From Lutjanus erythropterus (taxonomy: Eukaryota > Chordata > Actinopteri > Lutjaniformes > Lutjanidae): a DNA stretch of 64,000 bases. Below the pieces are notes generated by a model. The model was given only the letters and a program-made list of their open reading frames with translations, was not told the origin of the DNA and made no database searches. A program made the translations under genes and the position numbers. The DNA lies in assembly GCA_020091685.1 (NCBI GenBank), contig CM034594.1:2766403-2830402 (forward strand). Direction: 5' to 3'. This document shows positions 20,781 through 32,485 of this stretch, one piece after another (position 1 is the stretch's first letter; each line of letters opens with the position of its first letter).

Positions 20781-21830
20781 AAAATCCCAATTCCAAAAAA
20801 GTTGGGACTTTGTGTAAAATGTCACAGAAAAACAGAATTGTATTCAATTGAATACAGTAAAAAAAAAAAAACATATTAATTATACTGTTCTTATAGATAT
20901 ACACTCACACTGAATTTGATGCCTGCAACATGTTTCAAAAAACTTGGGACAAGGACTTAAAAGACTGGGAAAGTTTCCCTTTAGTATTCTGTTTGGACAT
21001 GAAAAAGACATCCTCAAAAGGCTCAGACATTCTCAAGCATGGATGGGGTGAGGTTCACCACACAGCTTAACAGCATTTCTCAACATAAAACTACAAGGAC
21101 GTTAGGGATTTCACCATCTACTATCCATAATATCATTAAAAGATTCAGAGAATCCAGAAAAATATCTGCACATATGGGGTTAGGCAAAAAACCAACATTG
21201 AATGCTTGTGACCTTTGACCCCTCAGGCAGCAATGCCTTAACAGCTGCATTAAAAACCCACATAAATGTATAAAGAAAGCTACATGGGCTTGGAAACACT
21301 TATGAAAACTGTTGTCCCTGCATCTAAAAGTACAAGTTAAGAATCTACGATGCAAAGCAAAACCATATATCAACAACGTCCAGAAATACCACTGACTTCA
21401 CTTCTTCATCTGGAATGGACTGACACAATGTGGAAAAGTGGCCTGTGGTCTGATGAGTCCACACTTCAGATTGTTTTCAGATATCATGGACGCCGTGACC
21501 TCCAAGCTACAGGAGAAAAGGGCCACCCAGATTGTTACCAGTGCTAACTTCAAAAATGAGCATCTGTGATGGTATGAGGGTGTGTTAGTCCCCATGGCAT
21601 CATGGCTAACTGCCATATCTGTAAAGAACCCATTAATGCTGAAAGGTACATACAGGTTTTGGAGCAACATATGCTGCCATCCAGATGACATCTTTTTCAG
21701 ATACGTCCCTGCTTATTTCATCAAGACAGTCTTAAGATACATTTGCACTTCCATGTTGGCTTCATCCCCAGAGGTTGGTGCTTGATTTGAACCACCAGTG
21801 TTCCAGCTTTCCAATCAAAAGTGAAGAATC
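20781..21830 (+). pseudogene. Tc1/mariner-type transposon relic with broken transposase
   Basis: The left end carries AATTCCAAAAAAGTTGGGAC, the terminal inverted repeat wording of a common fish Tc1-like family, and a related internal copy follows at about 20935-20950. Transposase remnants run from about 21045 to 21825 in shifting plus-strand frames: a helix-turn-helix-like part near 21075-21165, then the motif WSDES around the first catalytic Asp (codon 21452-21454). In-frame stops (for example in the part after 21190) and frameshifts break it. At about 21712-21730, where the second catalytic Asp is expected, the sequence reads FIKTVL, so that residue is gone. The region after 21830, including the third acidic residue and the right terminal repeat, is absent. 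It is inactive. The class is well supported; the exact family name is not. Confidence 0.85.
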
Positions 21831-22059
21831 TTGCTGCTGCAGTACATCACTTGTCTGTATGTTGTTTGTGTGTGGTGTGTATATTCATTACATGGGTACA
21901 AAAAGTTATTGCGTGCCTCTTAACATTCTCAGTAGAAGCAGTGTAAGCCTTGAGTAGACACTGATAACTTGGCCCATTAACGTTAGCCTCGACCAGATTC
22001 CTCGGGGAGTACACAGTATGGAGGATGATTCTTCTTGTTCTACCAGCTCTGCCGCCCAC

Positions 22060-22500
22060 AACCTCGCTCTTTAGTGTTTACCTATATATTTTACTCTGAC
22101 GGAAGGAACAAATTAATCAGCAAGTGGTCTCTGTAGCACAGTGCAAATGTGCTGTTTGTGACTAATGATAGTTTGAGGTTAATTTGTACACCTCCAAATG
22201 TGTCTCCTGTGGAATGAGAATGTGTGTGCGTGTGTGTGTATGTGTTGATGCAGGCATGCATACACACTTGCTTATGTTACATTTACTGCACTCCCCTGGG
22301 CTAAGAAAGTGCCGTTCCTATGGAGGTATTAATGAATCACTTAGCTAGCAGTTACAGCTGCTTTAGCCCATATAAATAGATACTCCGGCCTGTTTTGCAT
22401 TTTAATATGCATCATTTAGCCTTATTTTACCTCACACTCACATTAAAAGACATAAGGGCCCTTATCTCCCTGTATTAGGTGTAAAAGTACTGAGCATCAA
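22060..22500. promoter_or_regulatory. Possible conserved non-coding element(s)
   Basis: Two unique AT-rich blocks flank a GT-rich patch at 22220-22245. Words include AATTAATCAGC near 22115, TTAATGAATCAC near 22330 and TTTTAATATGCATCATTTAG near 22401. There is no protein-like frame. Composition only. Confidence 0.28.
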
Positions 22501-22740
22501 ACATCTTTTTAGCTTTATGAATCAGTATGTGTATATATAGTATGTTGGCTTTCATGTAGAGTAAATGGCTTTTTGGAAAAGTCACTTAATTCATTTATTT
22601 TTCAAAAAAGGATAGCAGTTAAAAGACAAAAAGTGAAATACAAAAATACAAATTTAAACAAACAAAAAAAATACATACAGATATTTACTAACTTCAGGGA
22701 TCAATCGATAGGAAAATATCATAAAAGGAATATAATTAGT

Positions 22741-22960
22741 ATGTTTTCATTAGTGTATAATCACCTGAAAATAAGAATCTTTGCATTTCTGTTGCCTTAG
22801 AATGAGACATTTATACCTACAGAGGGCATGAGTCCTCTTCCACGGATGGAAAATAGACAAACCAAGTACTACCTCTAGATACAAGCTTGTGTGTTTTTTG
22901 TGAGTTTTGCAACCACTTTAGGATCTCCTACATGCATGGCAGGGGAGGGTGAGGTGAGCC
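22741..22960 (+). repeat. Dispersed teleost repeat, family F (copy 1)
   Basis: It matches the stretch at 28812-29306: ATGTTTTCATTAGTGTATAA with ATCACCTGAAAATAAGAAT, then ATACCTACAGAGGGCATGAG and TCCTCTTCCAC, then a CTCTAGATA word. I recall this family as very frequent in percomorph fish. Non-coding. Confidence 0.7.
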
Positions 22961-22964
22961 AATT

Positions 22965-23195
22965 CTTTAAAGCTATATCATGTAACGTTGCCACATTAAA
23001 ATGTCTAAAAATGCAAGACATATGTTATATGTTTTGTTCAGTTATGTACTTACATTGTCCCAAATGTTTCCAGCACTGGTCAAACACAGAGAAATACATA
23101 ATTTATTCAAGGTAATGGTGTGTTTCCTGCTTGCTGTTGGTAGCAACTAGCTACCGAGCTACAGTTGCTATAACTTCCGGGGAAACACAGGATAC
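22965..23195 (+). repeat. Dispersed teleost repeat, family G
   Basis: AAAGCTATATCATGTAACG, GTACTTACATTGTCCCAAAT and TTCCGGGGAAACACAGG match a percomorph repeat known to me from memory. It sits directly after the family F copy. Non-coding; no second copy here. Confidence 0.5.
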
Positions 23196-23406
23196 ATTGA
23201 ATACATCAAAGAGTGAGGAAGGAAGTCAGCAAATGTAACTTAGCATGAAGCAAATAAAACTTAAACATTGTCTATGAGCATGATTTCTGCCTGAGTTGTG
23301 TCAGTTTCATTTTCATCAACTATGGTGGTTGTTTGAAAGTCAAGATAACAACTCCCATGCCACCTCACAACATCATCAAACTACACCGAGCAGCACATAT
23401 TGTACA

Positions 23407-23778
23407 TTTAAGGTATAGTTTTGAGTTTTTTCTGGAACTTTGCTTGCCTAGAGTTAGATGAGAACATTGATACCACTCTCTTGACTTTTTTTTTTATTTA
23501 ATCCTAAATGTGAAGCTACAGTCAGCAGCTGGTTAGCTTGGCATAAAGACTGCATACAGGGGAAAACAGCTGTTCAAAGTTAATCTGCTTACCAGCACCT
23601 CTAATGCTCCCTAATTAACGCAGTATATCTCAACTGAACCTGCAAAAACTAATGTATAAAAAAGACAATTTGCCGTTTGACATACATTTACCATACAGAC
23701 ACGAGAGTGGTATCTGTCTTCTCATTGGCAAGTAAAGTAATAAACATTTTCTCCAAATGTAAAACTATTCCCTTAAAA
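23407..23778 (+). mobile_element. MITE-like element with long inverted ends, family H
   Basis: The left end includes TAGAGTTAGATGAGAAC and ATACCACTCTC (about 23449-23482). The right end includes GAGAGTGGTATC and CTTCTCATTGGCAAG (about 23703-23732), which pair as inverted repeats with some mismatches. The inner part has GCTGGTTAGCTTGGCATAAA and AACAGCTGTTCAAAG. Length is about 370 bp with no coding capacity, as in a non-autonomous DNA transposon. This family is widespread in percomorph fish as I recall. Confidence 0.7.
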
Positions 23779-25059
23779 CACCATTCTTATGTAGTATATT
23801 CTTATGTATTATGTGTTTTTATTTTAGTATTCCAGGTGGGGTTCAAAACCCAAAGCCCAGTATTACATCAACACCTCTCCTTGAAAGCGATGTGGCACAG
23901 TTTTGCATTTTAGATCGGCTCTAGATTTATGATGGCAGATCCGGGCACCCAGCGTGACACATCACTGAGCTCATTATATAAGCAAACCCCCCATTTAATA
24001 AGCATAAATCTGCATACTAGTTAAGGGAAACTTGAACTTGTATGACCTCATCATATATCACCTTTTCAGTAGTGTCTGACTGGATTTAGTCAGCTGTATG
24101 ACATTATGTGCATCTCTGTAAGTATGTGTGAAATAGTCATCATTGTGTCACCTGATCTTGAATGGTAAAGGATGGTGTTAAAAGTCTGTAGGCGTTTTAT
24201 TGCAGGCCAATGACGTAGTGCTACTGTACCAAAAAGTCATGCTGAGTGCATCTGTCACAGTGGATCTAGGGGAAAGGCAAAAAAGAAGACACAAGTAAAC
24301 ATCTAAGCCACTTATTTTCACAGACAAAGGAAAGACATTTGAGAAATTATACTTTATGAGTGATTTGATTTTCCCCCTGAACAATTCCAACCCAGATTGC
24401 TGAAACTAACCAGAAGAAAATAAAGTGGTCTCGCGGTTGTCTCAGAAACATTTCCCACAGCTTTGTTGTCTTTCCAGACGTTTTCCCCCAAAATGATTTT
24501 TCCCATTATAATGCACCCCTGGGTTCTGCTGTGGATTCAGTGCGTAAGATGTTTTCATGTGTCCCCTGCCAAATGCTCGCTCTCCGCTGAGCATGTTAAC
24601 GACCACCCCAGATGGACTGCATCACTTCCTCTGAGAGCAGCCTGCGACTGCTCAAAGTGAGACAGAGAGACGGGAAGACAGACAGAAGAAAGAGAGAGAG
24701 AGCGGTGCTTGCCAGGGGAAGGAAGAGAGAAGGACAGTTTTCCATTTCACACCACTGCACTGCAAACTTTTGACAAACACTGACGTGAAGGAGGTGGCCA
24801 AGTTCAACACCAACTCCCCCAAAAGTAGATTTTATGAACAATACATTATGGCATTAACACATACTTGCCAAACACTGCAACAGATGAAACAGTTTTGAAC
24901 TGATACCAGAAGCTGATAATTTCATATAAACAACAGATATTGTACCAAAGGATAATTCTGCTTTATTACAATGAAGGTCTCCTTTGCAAAGTTTTATGCA
25001 CAATACCTGTTGATAATTATAACATTTTTGTCACCAAGTTACTTACTGAAATATAGCAT
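23779..25059. other. Non-coding stretch, no gene recognised
   Basis: AT-rich DNA. The part at 24430-24660 is GC-richer and unique, without a recognisable frame. A purine-rich patch lies at 24660-24735. Confidence 0.5.
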
Positions 25060-25830
25060 TACTGTGACATCTAATTCTATAGGAAGGAATCTCTGTGTCC
25101 ATCTGTCTGTCTGAGTTTGATGCAATTTGGCTGGATGGTGGCGCTATAGCAACAAACTTTACCATTAGGCCTGTATCTTTTAAACCTCAAAAAAAAAAAT
25201 TCTATAGGTTCAGACAAAGATCTCTGTCTCTATAAGCCTATTTGTGTGGATCGATTTTCTGCCATTTTATCCAAATCTCTTTGTTTCACTATCTTTCAAA
25301 TTTTGAGCAATCTGCATCAAATCTGATACAGAATATCTTGGGACAAACCCAGAAAAAGCTACTTTTTCAAATTTGCTATTTCATACTGTTTTGCTTTTGC
25401 TGACCCTTTTTTTTTTTTTTACAAAAGCTGTGGCCATGGCTTAGGCCTGTATTGCAAAAAAAAAAAAGTCATATCTCCTAAACACCTTGTTCTATTGCAG
25501 CCACATTTCTCTGACATTGGTAGATATGATGTCTGAGTGATCACAGCAAACTCGGTGCCATTTGGCCACGGGGGAACTGTATGTATGTGTGTATGACTGT
25601 CCTACACATATCTCCAGAACCGTTCATCTGTTCAGCTTTACACTTGGTGGGTGTATTGCTGAAGCCCAAAGGGAGGGCAGTGTTGAGTGTGAAGTTGATC
25701 AGATGAGCGGTTTTTGACGGCACTGCAAACAGCGCACCCTGGGGCCCAGCAATCAGCCATGCCCCAAATCGGTACTGAATTAGGACAGGCAAGACCAGCT
25801 GGACCTCCCTGTTTGAAAACTTAGTGGCTT
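25060..25830 (+). repeat. Dispersed teleost repeat, family J relic
   Basis: Recognisable words are GGTGGCGCTATAGCAACAAA, ATATCTCCAGAACCGTTCAT, TTACACTTGGTGGGTGTATT, GGCAGTGTTGAGTGTGAAGT and CAGCGCACCCTGGGGCCCAG. These belong, as I recall, to a long fish repeat with GGGGGCGCTGTAG units and the phrase CCGTTCATC. It has several poly-A interruptions. The 83-codon minus frame inside it is not a gene. Confidence 0.55.
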
Positions 25831-26409
25831 GTAGAACAAATTAAAACTTTGATCTATTTTCAGTGAATAGAGAGGCACAATATCATTGCACAGATGGCAA
25901 CAGTTCAAATGAGGATGAGAGGGGTGCTTCTGGTCACCCACAACATTGTTTGCCTTCTTAATTGTTGTATGCCTTGCATACTTGGTAACATAATCTCCAG
26001 CAGTTTTCTGGCCTTTCTGGCCAGTTTTTGAGAATCTTTTTGTGCCTTTGCAGCTTTGCCAAACCAACAGATGATGTAGAAGGTGAACCAATTCAAATAA
26101 AAGCACAGTAGCAGGATAGCTATTTCTAAAAAAAAAAAAAAAATCAGACGTAAATAATTATATGGATTTTTATTTTTTAGATATATATATATCACACAGA
26201 ATACATCTAAGTAGAAAAATAATGGAAAATTGTAATAATTTAGCTAAAGTGCTGGATTGTTTACAACCAGTTTGGTCATCTAAATGTTTGAATCTTGGCC
26301 TGTCAGACAGCTATTATTTTGGTAAGTTTAATTTTATTATTATCAGCAGCAATAATGTACCCTGGCATCAGCAGAATCATCTTCAAATGTGAATTAGTCC
26401 GGAAGCACT
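25831..26409. other. Non-coding stretch with A16 run
   Basis: An A16 run at 26128-26143 could be the decayed tail of a retroposon, but no head or target duplication is visible. Minus frames of 96-108 codons have no known domain. Confidence 0.4.
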
Positions 26410-26890
26410 TTGTTCAGTTTTGATTTTCAAGGGGTGTTATCAAGGCACACAGACCAAACTGCCTCTGGACATAATTTGATAGACCTACAACCAATCAGAG
26501 CAAGAAAATTTGTTTTCCAGCAGGACACAAAAAGTCAGCCTCTGGATCCGCCTTTCTTGTATTACAGCTAAGCAGTACTCTAAAACAAATTTCTTAAACA
26601 TTTTTGGACAAGAAATAGGCAATGTAGTAACGGAATCTTGATTCTTATTTGATCAGCACTGCCTAGTTTGACAGGTTTATCTGAGTTTCAGGAGCCTGAG
26701 GCATTACATTGGATGGACCTGCTGAAATGATACAACTGGATAGAACTACTACCAATCAGGGCAGCAAAATGAGGCACTTGTGACTAAATCTGGACCAGTG
26801 ACAGTCCTCTTTCAATTATCGTATAGAATTCACTCCATATTAAAGACACAGCTGTGATTTGCATGACCGAATCAAATACAGGTGGAATGT
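26410..26890 (+). repeat. Dispersed teleost repeat, family K, with internal duplication
   Basis: Two internal segments resemble each other: 26478-26515 (GATAGACCTACAACCAATCA plus GAGCAAGAAAATT) and 26738-26775 (GATAGAACTACTACCAATCA plus GGGCAGCAAAATG). Wording such as ATCAAGGCACACAGACCAAA is familiar from percomorph repeats. Non-coding. Confidence 0.5.
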
Positions 26891-28139
26891 AAGTGGGCCC
26901 AGAGTCCAAAGCCAGGAAGGATAGCTAAAACTATTTAACAAGACCCACATTTTAATTAAATCAGAATGGTCCTATAACTTTCTTTCTGATATTTTTGCAC
27001 TGTGTACAGAACATCCAAAAGAGTTTGCTGGGAAAGTATCCAAATACAAGTGTTCACACACCTTATGCATACACACATGCCCCCATGCACACACGTGTGT
27101 AAACACACACTTGCCAGTGGTCCTCCCTCCCCAGAACCCCAGAGAGTAAAAGTTAACAATGTAGGACATGGACCCTCTCCGAACTATCGTCACCTCCACC
27201 CCCAAATACCCCAACTGTTCCCAGCTGTCAGGCCCAGAGAGATAGACCCAACATTGGCCATGTTCACAAAGTCCTGAGTCCCTGCCTGTGGGCCTCCAAC
27301 CTTACTTTTCACTCTGATCTCCAAGCCAGGATGCAGTTGGATGTGTGTCAAGGTGGAAGAAGGCCAGTCTCCAACTCCCTGCTCCTCTCTCCTGTCCCAG
27401 GAACTTGCTGGATGGATATCAGCCTCCAAACAACTCCCTCTTCCTCATCCTCCCTCAGTCTACCCTCGTATTTCACCCCTCACATGTGGGAAATCCCAAC
27501 ATCTCTCACTCTGAACCGTCCTCTCTGCAGGACCTGCTCTCTCCTGTTAGCGTTGTGGTATTTGTGGTTCATTTTGTCCAAATCAATATGTGCAAAATGG
27601 AAATAGATTGGATCATTTTGACATTTGGATCTGTATATGTTTGTGTGTGTTTTTTTCCGGATCCAGAAGGTTAAAGCGAGAGAGATGCGGTTTCATGTTT
27701 AGTTTGGATTCACTCTGACAGTGATTTGCTTGGCTTCTGCTCAATCTCACATAGCTGTAATGTAATGGGATGTGAGTCGCAAGGTCAGTTTGTTTGCGCC
27801 TGTGTTTGTGTGTGTTTTCTCTGTTTTTTTTGTGTATCTTTTTTGACCGCCTATATTTTTATGTGTTTATGTGCCTGTTTGCATTGAATTCTCACTTTGT
27901 CTCCATATCCCTGTGTGTTTGTTTGTGTATTTATGTACTTGTGTTTGTGTGTGGTTGGTTGAGGTTGATGAGAAACCCAGCGTTTGGCAGGGGAGCCATT
28001 GTGGCCGCTGCTCTGTTTATACAAGTTTCTGGCACGGTCTTTGTGTAAGGCATACCGTCCTCCTCTGGCCTTACAAACAGCAGCATACACACACACACGC
28101 TCCTCTGTAGCTTTCATTTTCACATCATTCACCATTGTA
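26891..28139. other. Non-coding stretch, GT/CT-rich patches
   Basis: Several frames of 80-109 codons between 26956 and 28135 overlap on both strands and lack domains or splice pairs. The part at 27110-27560 is C-rich unique sequence. The part at 27790-27960 is TGTT/TGTG-rich. Confidence 0.5.
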
Positions 28140-28285
28140 AGAATCTGCTGTAAAACCTGAGTTAAAAGCCAGTCGGATCAGGGTGAAGGAATTAGAATTA
28201 ATCAATCTTGTAAAACCGCTTATGCTTCACACAGCCGCAGGCCTTAGTCAGCGAATGAGTCACTCTGCTGTTTGTTTGATTCCAC
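28140..28285. promoter_or_regulatory. Candidate conserved non-coding element
   Basis: Unique sequence with AGAATTAATCAATCTTG and GCGAATGAGTCACTCTG; the latter holds an AP-1-type TGAGTCA core. No protein-like frame. Composition and motif based. Confidence 0.3.
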
Positions 28286-28811
28286 TCAAGCTTTACTGAA
28301 AGACTGAAGCAGAAAACTATTTAACATCTGCTGAATAATAAATTACAGTTTCTTACCTAACTAATTAAGTAATGGTCAGGTTTGAGTTTCTCTTAAATAA
28401 GCATGAATCACAAGTCAAGATTTTAAAGGCACATGCTGACTTGACAAAGGTGTAGTAGGACGAATGAGTTTAGTAAAGAAAAAACAACCCAAAAAAATCT
28501 AGAAATGTGAATTCTCTTTCTTGTGTTTAAAAGAGCATACCAATCTAACAAATAACACATTATGATGGAGTTGGTTGTCATGATTTCCACATCAGTGCAA
28601 GTCAAACAAAATTATATATGCTATGTAAACATCACTGACCTGACTTAACCCTCTACTGCATGAAATATGTTCAGAAGAGGATTTTTTTGGGGAAAAATGT
28701 TCTATGCTAAACCTGAATGTGGGATTGAGGACTAGCCTTAAGGGTCCAGAGCAAAAAAATTAAAGATTTATCTGCAGAAAATTGCAGAAGGTAAATATAA
28801 TATTCACAAGT

Positions 28812-29306
28812 ATGTTTTCATTGGTGTGTAATCACCTGAAAATTAGAATTGTCTTTGTTTCCTTAACTTTAAAAAATCACACAGTAATTTAGTGGAATCA
28901 TTTTATCTTTTCTCACTCATTCAAACTCATTCAAATTAATTAAACTTAAATGTATTTATTTTAGAACACTTCAGAACTTTTAAACCTGTTCCTGTAACCT
29001 GAAGACTTTTGAGCTCCAACAGGTGAAGCTGCAGCTGTAAGTTCTTTGAGTGAAATTCAGAAAGCTTAAACACTTTAAGGCAGTCCAGACATTATTTTCT
29101 TTGAGTTAAAACAGTTTTTTTATAGTGTAGAATGAGCTGTTTATGTCTACAGAGAGCGGGGATTCTCTTCCACAACAGAGGCCACCATGTCAGCCAAAAA
29201 CCAAACACTGGCCCTAGATAAAGAGGTTCACTTTTTTTTTTTTACAGCCTACAGGCTCACTGCAAGATGGCACTAAATCCTACACACTGGTCCTTTAAAC
29301 AATCTG
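28812..29306 (+). repeat. Dispersed teleost repeat, family F (copy 2, interrupted)
   Basis: The first part (28812-28870) matches the start of the 22741 copy (ATGTTTTCATTGGTGTGTAA, ATCACCTGAAAATTAGAAT). The second part (about 29105-29306) matches later wording (GAATGAGCTGTTTATGTCTA, CTCTTCCACAACAGAGGCC, ACACTGGCCCTAGATAAAG) and ends with ACACACTGGTCCTTTAA. About 230 bp of other sequence separates them. Confidence 0.65.
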
Positions 29307-29676
29307 TTATGTTTCTTTACATATTCCAGTCTATGCTTGTATTTTCCAACAAGTTAACTTGATTTTACGGTGCTAAATAACAAAAGTTTTCTTATCGTTT
29401 TCTGGCTTTTGACTCAGCTCCCTGATTGTACCCACTTCAGTTTATCATTTCATCAATCAGAAACGTGTCATCAGATACTACAGCTTGTAAAATTAGAATA
29501 TTTAGAAATGAGAGGATGTGGGGTCAAAATACTTACTACTATTGCAACAGAGGCTTAAAATCGCATTTAGTTTATTTATTTTTTTACTGAGATCATACTT
29601 GATGATAATTAATGTTGTATTTACATACAAACTCTGGCTCAAACTCTTGCATCTCTCAGGAACCTATTGTAGTAAC
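29307..29676. other. Non-coding stretch, nothing recognised
   Basis: AT-rich, with a 62-codon plus frame lacking features. Confidence 0.5.
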
Positions 29677-29830
29677 TAGGGCTGTTAAAGGTAACACGTT
29701 AATAATGCGTTAGTTAATGGATAATAGCATTAATAATGCATTAACGCAAATTTATTTTAACAGCATTAATTTTTATGATGCATGATTAATGCACATTCAG
29801 CTATATTGACCTGAGCAATAGTTTGAATCA
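29677..29830 (+). repeat. hAT-like repeat relic with TTAACGC words
   Basis: It begins CTAGGGCTGTTAAAGGTAAC and has repeated GCATTAACGCAAATTTA-type wording. This end is shared by hAT-type fish elements as I recall. The rest of the element is decayed. Confidence 0.5.
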
Positions 29831-31317
29831 GAAGCGAGTTTCCCTGTTACCTGACAATGTAAAGGCTTGTATGTTTAGGCAACTGGCTCAATGCAAAGAA
29901 AAAGTAAATAGATAGATAAGGGATTGACTTTACCCCTAGAAATAAATTCCTGGCCTTTTAGAGAAGGCTTTTAAAAGTTGAATAAATAAGATCAAAAAAT
30001 ATATAAGCAAAAATACAACTGGCAAAAAGTATGACCTCAGTATTTTGTAAATTCTGGTTACAGCTCTGCTACTTTTGGTGTCACTAATCAGACATCTTTA
30101 GTCTTGAAGACAAGACTCTGGGAAAATAAAATGGTTTTAGTGAGAAGAACTTCTACTCCATTCTCTGTCTGCATAATGGCTCTTAAACTGTTATATACTG
30201 CCTTCACATATGTGTATTGACTGAACTCTTGCTCCTGATTCTGAACACTTCCTTCCTGAGAATCAGCCCTCTCTCTATCTGGTATGAACACACATCTTGC
30301 TCTGTATCTGGAGAGTGTCTAGTTAAACTGAATTACATTTTTACCTGACATTTTAATCTGCCTCCAACATCGTCAAATTGGATTTTTCTTTCCTTCGCCA
30401 AAACACAGATTACTGTTTATGTCTTTCCCTCTCCTAACATTTACATGCTGTAAAAGTGCCAGTAAACACCTTGTCTTTATTATTGCATTATTCCGACAAT
30501 CTGTTACTGACTACGATGTTTTACTTACTAAGCCGCCTGTCACCTGGTTAGATCCGCACGACAAAGCTTATTTCCATTTATGACACGAAATGCATCAACA
30601 GTCTCCTCAACTGCTGATTTGGTTGATGAGATGTTGGGTACATCTTGAGTGTATTTACATCTGGATTTCAAGTCATGTCTGAATTCAGTCCAAAACTAAA
30701 ATAAACACTTTTTTCCCCACTCTTTAACAGTGAATGTCTCATTCTGGGCTGGGAGTGCTAAAAGGAACACACTGTACATATTTCTGTCAGCTTACTGACA
30801 CAATTTGGCCACTACAACCAATTTTCCAGTTTAGACAAAGATAGTTCTGGTTTGGACCGGTTGCAGAGGACATCTGGATGTACTGATCATGTTGAAATAA
30901 TGCATATTTAATGTGCACAATAACTGACATCTCTTTGTGCCGCTGACTTACCTAAGTCTTCACAGAGACCAGCAAGGATGGATGAGAACGGAGAGAGGAG
31001 TGAGAAATGCTTGTTTTGCATGTTGTACCAGCATAAAGATGGTGTTTGCCCACTGTTGGGGGTTTGGTTGGGGTCTTTATCTGAATGACATTCGAATCCC
31101 TGTAGAGAACTCTTCTCCCAACTTGTTTACAGAGAACAAATTTGTGTTGCCCAGAACAAAAAACAGGAAACATCTTTAGAGTGTGAATAGTGGGATCTTT
31201 AAATTGAGACACTTCACTCATGAAGTTTAAGACATTAAGGAAGTCAGGTCTTGTTTTGGAGCAAAATAATTAGATAGAATTCTGATAGTGACTTTTATTT
31301 TATTTAATAGTCAAATA
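29831..31317. other. Non-coding stretch, no gene recognised
   Basis: AT-rich DNA. The frames near 30937-31221 overlap on both strands and show no domain. No repeat family is recognised. Confidence 0.5.
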
Positions 31318-32485
31318 CTCACCATTATCCATCCTTCCATCCAACTACCCATCCATCGATCCATCTTCTTCCACTTACCTGGGGTTGGCTCACGGTGGCA
31401 GCAGACTAAGCAGGGTATTCCAGACATCCCTCTCCCCAGCAACTCTTTCCAGCTCCTCCTGGGGGATCCCAGGGTGTTCAGGCCAGGCCAAATGAGACAT
31501 GTAATCTCTGCAGTGAGTTCTGGGTCTATCCTGGGGTCTCCTCCCAGTTGAATGTGCCCGGACTACTTCCAGAGGAAGGCTAACAGGAAGGCATTCTAAT
31601 CAGATGACAGAACCACCTCAGCTGGCTCCTTTTGATGCGAAGGAGCTGCGACTCTACTCCGACTCCCCCAAGATATCAGCGGTCCTCACTCTAGCAGCTA
31701 GATCCACCAGGCCCGGCTGTGTCGTGTAATGGCTGCACCACGTCAGCCGGAGCTGATCGCTGCCATTCACCACAGTGCTAGTGATTCTACCAGCAGTCCC
31801 TTGGCATCCCAAAAGTGCCTCAAATACGCGCAGAGTCTATTTATGACATATATTGAGCAGGCAGGAAGACAGACAGTAAAAGTAGAGTCAATTTTCAAAA
31901 TAAAAGACTGTGCAGACTTGTGATCATAAAGACAAAAAAGAACCGATTTAACTATGTAACCTGCTAATACATGGTAGAAGCACAAAAAGCAAGGAAAGAG
32001 GATCATATCAACAAAATCTGAACGAGTACACATAATCAGGCGGGCAAAATACTCTGCTGTTGAAATGCTTCTGAAATACTGATGGTGGGAGGGATGGATC
32101 AAAACCATGAAACCGACGTACCATGCCCAGTGGATTCAATGGGTAGGACTGTGCCCAGAGGAGGAAACTCATTTTGGTCGCTTGTATCCGCAACCTCACT
32201 GTCACTACTACTTCTGTCCCTACCCAAAGTTCATGACCATGGATGAGGTTTGGATCATAGATCGATTGGCATATTGAAAGCTTTTCCATCTGGCTCAGCT
32301 CCCTCTTCACCACAATGGTCTGGTACAATGCCCACATTACTGCTGACGGTGCAGCAATCCGCCTGTCAATCTCAGGCTCCATTTTGCCATCACTTGTGAA
32401 CGAGATTCCAAGGTACTTAAAGCCCTTCAGTTGGGACAGCAACTCACTCTCAATTTATTTCCAGCAGAGATCCATGGCCTCATTC
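31318..32485 (-). mobile_element. Non-LTR retrotransposon (LINE) relic, 3' end, interrupted
   Basis: On the minus strand, the end of a reverse-transcriptase ORF lies at about 32150-32442. It shows FKYLG (residues 8-12 of the open frame from 32442), then EIDRRI, KRELS, KLSI and GHELW (residues 69-73), the usual C-terminal wording of fish LINEs of the L2/CR1/Rex1-like group. The element's 3' part follows at about 31335-31675 and ends in a (GGAT)n-type tail on the minus strand (31323-31364). Between about 31675 and 32150 the sequence no longer resembles the LINE, so other DNA may be inserted there. The catalytic YADD-type core and the endonuclease are absent: a strongly 5'-truncated dead copy. 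The exact family is uncertain. Confidence 0.8.

Noticed and set aside
26128..26143. A16 run as a processed pseudogene tail
   Set aside because: No coding remnant and no target duplication upstream.
32008..32442. 144-codon minus-strand frame as a host gene
   Set aside because: Its first half is the C-terminal part of a LINE reverse transcriptase and its last part is unrelated sequence; it is a transposon relic.
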